From the NCBI RefSeq assembly GCF_902167145.1, contig NC_050098.1, forward strand, positions 110,584,207 to 110,648,206: a DNA stretch of 64,000 bases. The letters run 5' to 3'. A program made the position numbers and the translations under genes. This stretch comes from Zea mays. Taxonomy: Eukaryota > Streptophyta > Magnoliopsida > Poales > Poaceae. Shown here one piece after another: positions 32,148 to 42,643 of the stretch (position 1 is its first letter; the number at the start of each line of letters is the position of its first letter). A model generated the notes under the pieces. It saw only the letters and a program-made list of their open reading frames with translations. It ran no database searches and was not told where the DNA came from.

Positions 32148-32942
32148 CGTGGTATTCATCCACGACATTCTCATATATTCCAAGAATCATAGTGATCATG
32201 AGGAACATCTGTGGATGGTTCTACAGAAGTTACGGGCTAATCTGCTCTATGCCAAATTTACCAAGTGTGAGTTCTGGCTTGATGAAGTACCATTCCTCGG
32301 GCATATCATCTCAAAGGAGGAATTTTCTATAGATCCAGCTAATGTAACAGCGATAGTTGGTTGGAAGATTCCAAGTTCAGTTACGGAGGTCCGAAGTTTT
32401 CTGGGGCTCGCGGGCTATTACCGGCGATTCATTGAAGGATTTTCTAATATAGCAAAGCCTATGACCTCACTGTTAGAGAAGGGGAAGGAGTTCAATTGGA
32501 CCTGGGAATGCTAAAAGAGTTTCAACCAGTTGAGGTTTAAGTTAATGTCAGCCCAAGTGTTGATTATGCTAGATTTACAGAAGAGTTTTGATATATATTG
32601 TGATGCAAGCCGCCTGGGCTTGGGATGTGTGCTTATGCAAGAAGGACACGTCATCGCCTACGCATCTCGCCAGTTGCGGAAACATGAGTTGAACTACCCA
32701 ACTCATGACTTAGAACTAGCAGTCGTCGTGCATGCTCTCAAGATTTGGAGACACTATATTCTGAGAACTAAGTGCAAAGTCTATATTGATCACAAGAGCT
32801 TAAAGTATATCTTCACTCAGAAGGATCTCAACCTTAGGCAACACCGTTGGTTGGAGCTCATCAAAGACTATGACTTGGAAATTCACTATCATCCGGGCAA
32901 GGCGAATTTCATTGTGGATGCCTTGAGTCAGAAGGAGCATGT
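32148..32942 (+). pseudogene. pol: Element F: chromovirus reverse transcriptase and RNase H fragment
   Basis: Begins inside the reverse transcriptase active site ([13 protein letters not shown]); the first Asp of the usual FIDD is His (CAC at 32161-32163). It runs through [21 protein letters not shown], a TAA at 32512-32514, then RNase H ([34 protein letters not shown]). It stops at 32942, where the LTR of element G begins. CATGT (32938-32942) is the expected duplication copy. Its left neighbour is element E, with no LTR between. Confidence 0.85.
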
Positions 32943-33639
32943 TGTCACATCCCAGTTTTTGGTTCCAAGGTTAGAAACCCTAAACTCCTAACCCCCCCAT
33001 TATTTCTCTTAAGACCTCATCTCATAAACATTTCATTCATCATGTGCATACACCATGATTGCTAGTAGCACTTCACACATAGCTTTTCATTTTGGCACCT
33101 AGGAAATATAAAGTAATATTTGTATAAAGGAGAAAAGGAAATAAGAAAAAGAAAGAAAATAGAAAAAAAGAAAAAGGAAAAACCCTCCCCTTCCCAGGTG
33201 GGCCGATGTCGGCCCATGCCTTTCCCTCTCTCTCGCGCGCCCATGTTTATCCCCCCCCAACTCTTAGCCCACTCCAGCCCACCAGCGCGCTCGCCCGTGC
33301 CGCGCTCCCCCTCCCTCGCTGACCGCTTGGCCTTGCCCGTCAACCACCTCCCCTCTCGCGTCTCTCTCCCTTTGCTAGTGGGGCCCGAACGTCAGCTCTC
33401 TCTCCCTCACCGCGCACAGCATCAACGTGTTCCCCACCGGCCACCGTCCTCTCCCCCGCTCCGCCATCACGTCTGCGCTAGTGGAGTTAGGCACCGCTCC
33501 GTCCTCACCCACTACGCTCACACCTCCGCACGGCAACCCGCCCTGGGTCATCTCATCCTCGGCGATGTGCACCATTATCACCGCCGCGGCACAACTTGCC
33601 GGTGTCCACCATCACCCCTCCCTCTCTTCCCTGTACGCC

Positions 33640-33648
33640 TATAAATAG
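33640..33648 (+). promoter_or_regulatory. TATA box of element G LTR
   Basis: TATAAATAG preceded by TGTACGCC and followed about 30 bp later by a C/T-rich zone, a plausible transcript start near 33675. Confidence 0.65.
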
Positions 33649-34379
33649 GTCGTCCCGAGCCCCTCACCTCCTTGCCCCGGCCTTAGCCACTCTCCTCTTC
33701 CCCCTCCCCCCCCCCCCGAGCTCAATCAAGCCGGCGCCGCCGCTCCTCCCTCCGCTTCGGTGATTTCTCCCTCCCCTCTCTGATGGCCTAGTGCCAAATT
33801 AAAATAGCTCACTAGCTTCACCGCTTTGTCACGAGCACGGAACACTGCCTCCCCTCCCCAGTCACGCCCCAAGGCCTCACCGGCGACCTCGCCGCCGTTT
33901 GAGCCCCACCACCTCGCTGTGGTTGGCCCTTTTCGAACCACCATCGACAAAATTATCCCCGCCAACGTGACCCCCTACCCCTGCCCATGCTATGCCACCA
34001 CTCCGACCACCCACCGGCTGATTCCTCCTCCCCGTGGGCGGACCGCCGCTTCCCCCCTGACGTCGTTTCCCTCTCCCCCTCGCTGGCCCGCACCCATGGC
34101 ATCGTCTCCGTGCCGTGCCCGTTGGCGGGCCGAGATGGGCCGACTGCCCGCGCAGCAGCGCGCGCTCAGCCGGGCCAAAATTCCCCCTGGCCTGTTTAAC
34201 AAAGAAATCCTTTTCTTTTCTCTCCCATTTTCAAATATATATATATACACATGTTGATATTTTATGTACCAAAAATAGTCCAAGCATCCTATAAGGCACA
34301 AAATAATGATGCTTAGAAACTTGACACACTTTATTGGCCAACAATGTTTGATGTATTGTTTATTGCCTATTTTTGCAAG

Positions 34380-35472
34380 GCGACGAGGGGTCTGACCCTC
34401 CGGAAAGCGTAGCTTCAGAAGAAGGGCAGAAGCCCGACCTCCAGGAAATAGAGGTTTCGTGCCAAGAGAGCTTCGACAAAGGCAAGTCCATTCTGCCCTT
34501 GATGCATAAATTACTTACTCTTTCTACCACTACCTAAGCCAGGATATGGGTTGGGTTCTATGTGTTGCGAGCCGAGTGATATCCTGCATTAATGAATATC
34601 TTTTGGGTACAAAACGTGGGTTGAGGCAATGTTTTTTTTAAAACAGAAATGTTTCCAAAAAGTGTATGATGAAGGGTATTCACCCTTATCACCAACTGAG
34701 TGGGATGATCAAGGACTCCCTAGTTTAGGAGAGGGCCTAAGGTGTTGGCTTAGCCGGGATAGGTGTGAGCATGAAGGATTGTCCCCTCACATAAGCACCA
34801 GTTTGTCATCCTTCACTACCTATACTCATGACAATACAACCACTCGAGACTGTATGGGTAGTCACTCAATCTAAACTTGCACGGTCCGAATCCCAAGGTT
34901 ATGACGGCTAGGAAGCACCAGGAGGATAAGGAAGCGGAATGTTTTGTCCGGTTTGGGCATGGTGGTGGCCTTGTTCCTTCCGGTATAATCGTTAAGGTGA
35001 GGACGTGCAAGGAGGGAAAGAGCTTCGGTGTCGGATCTCATGGCAGTGAGATCGCAGAGTCAGACTAGTGGATAAAGTGTACCCCTCTGTGCAGAGTTTG
35101 AAACCTATTTGAATAGTCCGTGCCCACTGGTATGGACGAGTCTGGTGTGGTATGACAATTAGTGTTTTTGGTCTTCGTAAAAAGGGAAAGTGTGTGGGTG
35201 ATTTTGGAAATAAAAGCAATGCCACGGGAGTGGGAAGCTTAGTGGTGGTTGAGTGTGAAAATGTGCTACTCCTCTCTTTTTGGGTAAAACATCATATTAT
35301 CGCCTTTCTCAGAAAAAGAAATGAGTGACTTCAACTCCATCATAACAAGCATGTACTGTATAGGTCCCCCTCTCTTTGGGTGGGATGGGCTTGCGGAATA
35401 CATAAAGTATTCACCCAGATTTATTTATGTTTTTCAGCTAGTGAGGACTTCCTTTCTGCTATGTTTGACTAG
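34380..35472 (+). other. Predicted two-exon reading frame inside element G LTR
   Basis: Block 1 (34380-34481, 102 bp) follows CCTATTTTTGCAAG and reads DEGSDPPESVASEEGQKPD and onward, acidic. It ends ACAAAG before GCAAGT. Block 2 follows ATTTATGTTTTTCAG at 35437 and, in phase 1, reads SEDFLSAMFD to TAG 35470-35472. The phases match those of the A and H LTRs. No first exon identified. Confidence 0.42.
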
Positions 35473-35685
35473 ACGGGGGTGGTGTCTGCACCCAGTCTGC
35501 ATGTGGCTTGGGCTAGATATTCTTCCACTGTGCTAAGTTTCCAGGCTCGCTAGAGCTTGCATTTTGGTATTGTAATAACTATTATTTGAGACTATGTACT
35601 ATTTGAAGAAATGAATGTGTTTACTAGCCTGGTGGGACTAGTAATTGTATCACATTTGAGTCCCAAAGGATCGGGACACTTCAGG

Positions 35686-35697
35686 TGGTATCAGAGC
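35686..35697 (+). other. Primer-binding site of element G (initiator tRNA-Met type)
   Basis: TGGTATCAGAGC two bases after the LTR end. Confidence 0.9.
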
Positions 35698-35822
35698 CAT
35701 AAGACTGGCCGTAGACCGTAGCCCTGACCTAAAAAGCTTTCCTTAAAAGAAAAACATCTTAACCCCTTAAAGAACCTTCTTCCCTTTCCCGATATTAACA
35801 ACCCTTCTTCTCTTGCTACCAG

Positions 35823-36656
35823 ATGGAGGGCGCCTTTGTCCTTAAGACATCCTGTTGCTCAGAGGTGGAAGGATTTCCTCACCTCCTTCGGAGTTGCGCG
35901 CTTCGCATGGGGATCCACAAGAAGCCGGAGTATGTCTAGAAGGAATACCGCGAGAATGGAATTGAGAAGTGCTCTATGGCAGTCTACTTGGGAGAAAGCC
36001 AAAGCTACCCAAATCACCCTCCCTTCTAGATCACCGCTATTGGCCACCGCTTTCCAGATATCTGCCAGAATGCTGCCCAAAAAGCCCTCCGCCAACTATG
36101 CCAAAACTACAGTAGTGAATTCTCCGAGACACCCCTCCGCTACTTTCTACCCAGCAACAAAAATAACCCTACCTGGTGGAAAAGACTCCAGGCCTTGTCA
36201 GGGAGAGATCATAATGAAGATGACCCTACCATAATCTACATGTTCGGATACCTCCACACCCTTGATAACCACTTTGATGACCTTTTCTCCAACTGCACCC
36301 ACCTAAACTTCTGGGTGGAAAGCCTAGAGCAGCAAATCAAGGAATTGAAGGAAGAAAAGGCGGCTCTCAAAGATAGCCTCGAGATGGCAGAAGGCGAGTA
36401 AGCCAACACTTGTGAGGCATACCGGACCCTGAAGATGGACTATGCTAGAAGGCTAAAGAAGCTCGCCCCCGTCAAGAAGATCAGGAAGCGTTTCAAAAGC
36501 CATGGATGCCAGACTGACCCAAAGGAAGAAGCCCCGCCAGCACTGCCTTCCCTAGGGATAGAGAACCTTTCTGACGTCGAGGAAATGTCCCTGGCTAGCC
36601 TTGATGATCTTCTCCAGGAGTTTGGGGACACATTGGTAGAAAACGCTCGTGTGTAG
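35823..36656 (+). pseudogene. Pre-gag reading frame (orf0-like) of element G
   Basis: One frame of 278 codons from the ATG at 35823 to TAG 36654-36656, with three internal stops (about 35935, 36028 and 36400). The ATG directly follows CTTGCTACCAG, an acceptor-like site. The C-terminal half has a coiled-coil stretch (SLEQQIKELKEEKAALKDSLEMAEGE) and an acidic end. I do not recognise a catalytic domain. Rice RIRE3/RIRE8 chromoviruses were reported, to my memory, to have an extra orf0 before gag, and position fits. Element H carries an intact counterpart of different sequence. Confidence 0.6.
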
Positions 36657-36767
36657 TGTAATCTATGATGGTTGTTATGCTTGTAAGGAACTAGAATGCT
36701 AAATAAAATAACATCTTTGAAAAAAATGATGGCATATGCATAGTAGTAATCCTTTCTTCCCTCTGGC

Positions 36768-36859
36768 AGATGGCCTCGGATAAAACCACACCTACCGCCT
36801 CAGGGATTCGAGCAAAGACTCCCCTAGGTATTGAAGGAGAGGACGGTGGAGAAGGGAGT
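36768..36859 (+). pseudogene. gag: Start of gag of element G, interrupted by element H
   Basis: An ATG directly after TTCTTCCCTCTGGCAG begins ASDKTTPTASGIRAKTPLG and stays open to the element H insertion at 36860. Only 30 codons are present, so the call rests on position after orf0 and similar layout in H. Confidence 0.5.
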
Positions 36860-39800
36860 TGTAACACCCTTGGTGTTACTGGAAGTAAAATTTGAGCATA
36901 ACATCATGTGCATTGACATATCATGTGTTTGTCACACCTAGAGTGCATTCACTAGGTAAAATTTTCAAACAAGTTGTGATGATAGGATTGGTGTGTAATA
37001 AACCCTAGGGTAGGGAACTTAACCCTGAGTTAGGGCTATTGGATGAAAGTGAAGTCCAAATAAGTAATCATGTCATAAGACATGAGAAATGTTCACAAAG
37101 TATCACATTTGATGGACTTTAGGGGCACAAAAACCCTAGAGAACTCATACCCTAATTAAAACCCTAGGGGGGTAAATGTAAATTCTAGGCACTTTTGGGC
37201 CAAAGTGCAAATAGCAAAGTAAAAGAGCACCACAAACCAAGTAACTTTCACATTGGAGGATTTGCAACCAAAGTGATGAGATTTGGACTTGTTTGCAAAA
37301 AGGTCACATGAGCAGTAGATGACTAAGACTAAATTTCAGTGAGATATGGTTAACTTTGGAGCCCTGTATCTTCAAACTCATAAGGATTTTGCCCTAGGTC
37401 AACACATCAAATTTGTAGAGCTACTATTGGAGCATAACTTTGTTTAAGTCACAAGGCATGAGTGTTGTACAAAAATTGGAGTTAAATGGACTCAAAGTAT
37501 GGCTGCCAGTCACCATGGCAGTCTGATATTGGTCTGACAATGAGTTTTGATGAACTTTGGACTCGATTCAAGCTCGATGGGGTAAGTAAATGATCAAGGT
37601 TCCAATAGTCGAATTGTAGATGGACTATAGCTCAACAGTTTTGATGCAGATGAATGATCATGTTGTCACACAAAGTTTGGAGTAAATCGCGCTCAAACTT
37701 GCTCTATCAAGCACACTAAAGACACTTCCAATTGTACAGTAACTGAAGAAGATCTTAGGTACGTTGCACCTCACCACCGGTGATCTCGCGCTTGGATTCA
37801 TCCCGGTCGCCACGATTCGTGCCTAGCGCAAATTGGATAACTGAGGGGAGTAAAAGATCTTAGCGCCCAGATTGGCTCGGACTCGATCACTATTGAATTC
37901 ACCGTACCCACTTGGTCTGCGGCCAGCCGGAATGATCTTCGCCGGCGTTGGCCGCTTACCGATCGTGCGCCACGTGCCTAGGAGGTTTAACACGTCGCAG
38001 TGAACCCTTGTAGCAAGCCCGTCCATCACCGATGCCTTTGCCACGGTGAAAGCCACGGTATCACATGCGCCAGTGACTTCTCTCTCTAGCCGCCAGCACA
38101 ACTTCTCAAAATTAGCCGACACCGCTCTCGGACACTATAAATTGATGGTACCGCTAGCTCCGTTAGGTTATCACGAAGCCAGAGCACCCACCCTTGCCAC
38201 CGATTAGCCACCACAGGACCCGAATTTCCTTTTTCCCCTAATTCAGTTCTTCGCGCCGCCGTGAGTGAGCTCACCGTGGCTAGACATTTACAGGTCCGTT
38301 CATACCTTCCTTGCCCTTGTTTCAGCACCCTTGTGCGCTATGGATGCTTATCGGCCCAGCCAATTGAACTAGACCACGTTAGATCTCCGGGAACGCCTCG
38401 GGTTGTCCTCAGTTTGCGCCATCACCGTGGACAGAGCGATTTTGAGCTAGAACTTCGCAATTGGTTGGGGGATTAGTGTCGCCGAGAGTGGAATTAGGTG
38501 TTGAGCAATGGAGGGGCCTAGTCATTGCATTTTCTGGCCGATATAAGCTCGCCGGAGGCACTGCTCCGCCGTCCGTGGTCGGGGACCTAACCTTGCGAAG
38601 AAACAGAAAGGGAGGGGCCTCGGTGCAATTGTTAGAGACACATGTGAATAGTGGAAAGGATTCTTTACGGGTTTTTCAAACGGCCAGGGGCCTCTGTGCG
38701 AAGATGACACCGCAGGCGCGTTTCGCCTGGGAATGGGACGTATCGGGCTGGTTTCAGCCCGTTACTATTCATTCTTTCTCGTTTTCTTTTTCTACCAGGC
38801 TTAGGGAATTTGTAAAAAATTCTTGAAAAATTGTAAAAATATGAGACCAATTTGACTAGACTCCTAAATTCCTCTAGTAATTAATAAAAATAGTTCCAAG
38901 ATTTTTAGTCCAAACCAGAGATTATGTAGTATTTAAGAAGGCCTAAACCTATACTTTTGGAATTTTAGAAATTACTAAATAACTCCAAAAATCATAACAC
39001 TTTTTGGGACAACTTAATATAACAATTAGAGCCTTTGGTATGCTTTGGACATTGTTTGACCCCAAAACCCTAGCTTCTTGAAATAGTACTGCCTAACCTC
39101 ACTAGGGTGTTGATTCAGAAAATCCTAGTTACTTAGGAGTACCGTGAAGGAAAGTTGTATTCAAGATACAACTTGCTGGATCTCTATTATAATTGCATAT
39201 TCATAGCATCACATGAGCATTCATGTTTATATATGGTTATGTATAGAAAACGAAGAAGAAGTAAGTGTTGAAGAAGAAGACACTGCACCACCAACTGAAA
39301 ATCCACCTGCCGGGAATTGTTTTTATTTTGATATCTGTGAAACAGATCCCGACTACCCAACAACACAAGGAAAGCCCTAGTGCATGATGGGTTCAACATC
39401 GGATAAGATGTACCTCTGCCAGATACCAAACTTTGGGATTTTTAAAATGATAAAGCTGAGACCGGGCGGGTGACTTGCCCAAGAAGAGAGTCTCGGTGTA
39501 GTGTCTCCGTCTGAGTCGATTAAGGACTGTGACGATGTAGGCTTGCTGATCAAGGACCTTTTAACTGGTCACATGCCTCGTCATGGGTAAGCTTTTCCTC
39601 GGGCAGACTGTTACTAGAAAGGCCAACATGCAATGGGAGTGGAGAGATGGCGAGAGTAGCGTGTACCCTCCGTGGCAAGAGGCTGGACGGTGGTGTATAT
39701 GTGCTCTCGGTTGGCGTGAACTCGGTCTTGTCTTAAGAAACCCGGTGGCGAGTTGACATATGCAAGGGTTAAGTGCTACATATGTCGTGTGATTGGAGAA

Positions 39801-40599
39801 CCTCAGCTGAGTATTAATTGATTCAGATCACCGTTACTTCTCGGATATGAAGACTTGGTCACTGCCCTACACGTAGCAATCCAGTGAACTGAAGGGGTGA
39901 TAAAAGACAGCTAGTATAGGCCAAGTGCTTGAACTAGGGTAGAAGGAACTCTAGCTATAGGTAATAACTTAACTTGATAATAAAACTGGATTTTCAAGGA
40001 TCCACTGTTAGTAAGCATTTCTGCAAACAGAGTCTTTGATTCTTGAATAGCCTTACCTTGACTACCTCAAGCCAGCATATCCATGAGAGCCTTTTCTTTT
40101 GTCGGGAAAGACTTGCGAAAGTACACTCCGTACTCAGGGTTTTCGAACCCATGTTGTTGTAGGTGAAGAAATAGTAGACTTTTGTTGTTTTTGTTCAAAG
40201 GTGGTACCCAAGGTTGAGCCCCAGCAGTGAAGTCAGTCGCAGGAGGATGTTGGCCTCCCACTTTAAAAATAATACTCTTTTGCGCGGGATGGTGTTTTGC
40301 CTCCCGGATCTGTAATAATAATACTGTATGCACTCTTAAGTACCCTGGTATTGTAATAACAGTAGTACCCTCTCTCTATATATTGAATAAATGTAAATTA
40401 AGTTATTGTAATTTGTTTCCGCTTATTCTTTCCTCCGATGTGATGTAATATCTGCGTGATGGGTGAAGCGCTCTTGGGCGAATTGAGGACGATACAGTTA
40501 CCGAACTTGTCGAGTGATTAAGTGCATCTACAGGGTTGTCCAAGGTCCGTAGAACAAGGACAACTGTAGGTGGGCCTAATACCTTGGGAGGTTCCGTCA
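36860..40599 (+). repeat. 5' LTR of element H (3740 bp)
   Basis: Starts TGTAACACCCTTGGTG and ends GGGAGGTTCCGTCA four bases before the primer-binding site. TATAAATT at 38136-38143 is a possible TATA box. An exon-like block lies at 39247-39369 and a later acceptor block at 40163-40230. The first 36868-37281 match 60353-60765; after that the right LTR is only distantly similar. Confidence 0.83.
39247..40230 (+). other. Predicted two-exon reading frame inside element H 5' LTR
   Basis: Block 1 (39247-39369, 123 bp) follows GGTTATGTATAG, reads ENEEEVSVEEEDTAPPTENP and then FYFDICETDPDYPTTQ, and ends CACAAG before GAAAGC. The GC donor of the other LTRs appears mutated to GA here. Block 2 follows CATGTTGTTGTAG at 40162 and in phase 1 reads EEIVDFCCFCSKVVPKVEPQ to TGA 40228-40230. 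Unspliced, block 1 would end three codons later at TAG. Confidence 0.42.
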
Positions 40600-40603
40600 C
40601 GGC

Positions 40604-40615
40604 TGGTATCAGAGC
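40604..40615 (+). other. Primer-binding site of element H (initiator tRNA-Met type)
   Basis: TGGTATCAGAGC four bases after the LTR end. The next 240 bp to orf0 are non-coding leader. Confidence 0.9.
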
Positions 40616-40855
40616 GAAACCCATCTCTTCGGATATTACTTAGTATTTCAAAAGAATTTTTAAACCCTTGTCTAGAAAGATTCTTTCATTCTTACCCTAT
40701 CACTTTCTGGTAGTCTCTCACCTTGTAAAGTCAGGGTAACAGTGTGCGATATATATAGAAAGTTGGGGCTCAACGAAGGTTGATTCCATATTTATTAAGT
40801 TATGCATGTATCATGATTATAATTATACTAATAAATCTTCCCCTCTGATGGAGAC

Positions 40856-41431
40856 ATGGCGCGTACAAGAAAAACTGTATGCAAATCTATTGGACCTCTT
40901 GGCGTGCCTCGTCATCAGCAAGCCCCCAGGCATGAAGGGAGTAGTAGCGGCAGCAATGACCCAATCGGAGACTTGGAGGCCAAGGTGGAAATACTTCGGA
41001 CAGAGCTACATCACCAGAATAGGGTATGGGTGCAGGACAACCAACGTATAGCTGAATTGTCACCTGACCTCAGTCGCTTGCAGTACGAGATATCTGAACG
41101 AGATTTGGCCATTGATTGGGTCATCAACTCGCGTTCGATTGCTTGGGACCGCGAAGCAAAAGCTCGAGCCCGCGTGGCAGAGCTTAGTGTGTCCCTCGAC
41201 AGCCTGCAAGTGTACTGTAATACTTTACATGAGGAAGTACATGTACTGTATGCTCGACTGCACCCGGACGTGCCTGCCGACACTGTTGCAATGGAAGCCG
41301 GACCATCGGGGACAGCAGGTGAAGGACCTGATGGGGAGTTGGACCTTTTTAGGCCTCCTCCTTCCATGAACCTTGCTAACGAACGGTCTCCCGCAGCAGG
41401 AAATGAAGAAACCAAGGATGATGAAGACTAG
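40856..41431 (+). CDS. Pre-gag protein (orf0-like) of element H
   Basis: An uninterrupted 191-residue frame from the ATG at 40856 (MARTRKTVC), in contrast to the broken gag and pol. It has a basic start, then a predicted coiled coil from about residue 38 to 125 (DLEAKVEILRTELHHQN, RIAELSPDLSRLQYEISERD, ARVAELSVSLDSLQVY), and an acidic Pro/Gly tail ending ETKDDED. No enzymatic motif. About 150 bp of AT-rich spacer separates it from gag. It may be a structural or RNA-binding accessory; that is inference from shape only. Confidence 0.65.
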   Translation: MARTRKTVCKSIGPLGVPRHQQAPRHEGSSSGSNDPIGDLEAKVEILRTELHHQNRVWVQDNQRIAELSPDLSRLQYEISERDLAIDWVINSRSIAWDREAKARARVAELSVSLDSLQVYCNTLHEEVHVLYARLHPDVPADTVAMEAGPSGTAGEGPDGELDLFRPPPSMNLANERSPAAGNEETKDDED

Positions 41432-41580
41432 AATAATATAGTTTAGATATTATACTTATGTAAAATAAGTAGTGAAGTCAAGTTGTACGCTGGAGTATGT
41501 ATAATTATTACATTTTGGTAATGTAATATGATGGTATATGTTGGCATGTTATATTTTTCCCAAATGTTTCTGTGCCTCAG

Positions 41581-42643
41581 ATGCCATCACGGACTCGAGC
41601 ACATGATGGGGCGGGGACTTCCCGTGGTCGGGAAGATACTCCCAACCCGTCACTAGTACCACCAACGTTGGCCGAGGCTATCGCTGCCTTGGTCAATGCC
41701 ACCACAGATAATACACGCTTCTTGCGTGAGATGGCGGGCAATCCGTTCCAATAGCATGGAGGCAGAGCTCCTCCTCAAGGACTGCGCGATACTACATATT
41801 CAGAATTTTCTAAGACTCGACCCCCGCTCTTCATCAAAGCAGAAGAACATCTAGAAGCTGATGAGTGGATAAGAGTTATGGAGCAAACGTTTGGACTGAT
41901 TCGCTGCACAGACACGCAGAAGCCATTGTTTGCTGCCCAACAGCTGAGAGGACCTACCAGTACATGGTGGGCAAATTTTGTAGCAATCCAACTAGCTGGA
42001 CACCAGATCACTTGGGAGGAATTCAAGCTAGCCTTCCGAGAGCATTATGTTCTAGAGGGAGTGCTCCATATGAAGCAAGAAGAGTTCATCCGGTTAAAGT
42101 AAGGGGGAGATACTGTCATGCAGTATCTCAACAAATTCAACCACCTATCCCAGTATGACATCGACCAAGTAAATACCGATCTGAAGAAAAAGAATTGTTT
42201 CATGAGGGGACTTAATGACAGGCTTCAACGGAAAATGGCAACATGTCTGGATATCACTTACAGTAGGGCTGTCGGTACAGCACTGGCAGTGGAAGCCAAA
42301 AATGTCGGGCATGGAAAATCAAAGGGATTTGGAAGTGAAAGGTCAATCAAGGGCCTGAGAAGACAACCAGGTTGGTGAACCGACCTTTTAATCAGAATCG
42401 TTCTTCACCTCGCCCACCTTCCTATCCCTTCAAGCAGCCTGTTTTCATTCGTCCCAATACTGCCCCCACTCCTACCAATCAGTCGAGTGCCCCTGGTACT
42501 CGTTTCCCTACTCTCCCTAGTTCTTCTACTGATTGCTTCAACTGTAGAAAGTCTGGCACGTTATCAAGGACTGCACATACCCGAAGCAAAACAAAACCAA
42601 TTTCCAACATAACTCTGGGAATTCCAACCAAGGAAAGGGAAAC
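41581..42643 (+). pseudogene. gag: Gag of element H
   Basis: Starts at the ATG that directly follows TTTCTGTGCCTCAG (MPSRTRAHDG). The capsid domain at about 41800-42330 has WIRVMEQTFGLI, TWWANFVAIQ and FRGL-type FMRGLNDRLQRKM. Stops are TAG 41752-41754 and TAA at about 42100, plus a frame change near 42350. The zinc knuckle at about 42535-42580 starts CFNCRKSG, but a one-base change puts its His and last Cys (HVIKDC) in another frame. Confidence 0.85.

Larger units (their letters stand above)
32943..35683 (+). repeat. 5' LTR of element G (2741 bp)
   Basis: Starts TGTCACATCCCAGTTTTTGG and ends GATCGGGACACTTCA just before a primer-binding site. Contains an A-rich stretch (33123-33185), TATAAATAG at 33640-33648, a C run at about 33708-33718, a TA repeat at 34236-34251 and the exon-like block 34380-34481. 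U5 text GTGTACCCCTCTGTGCAGAGTTTGAAAC has a counterpart in element A's LTR. Confidence 0.82.
32943..36859 (+). mobile_element. Element G: chromovirus, 5' LTR, pre-gag ORF and start of gag, cut by element H
   Basis: LTR 32943-35683, primer-binding site 35686-35697, a decayed pre-gag reading frame 35823-36656 and the first 92 bp of gag from 36768. Element H starts at 36860, with GGAGT (36855-36859) as the expected left duplication. The remainder of G lies beyond the window's right edge. Confidence 0.82.

Noticed and set aside
33826..34257. 143-residue plus-strand frame in the element G LTR as a possible host gene
   Set aside because: Pro/Ala/Arg-rich with biased composition, wholly inside the LTR, no recognisable domain.
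38255..38300. GTGAGT donor in the element H LTR as the end of a first exon
   Set aside because: No matching donor could be recognised at the equivalent place in A or G, so I did not use it to build exon 1.
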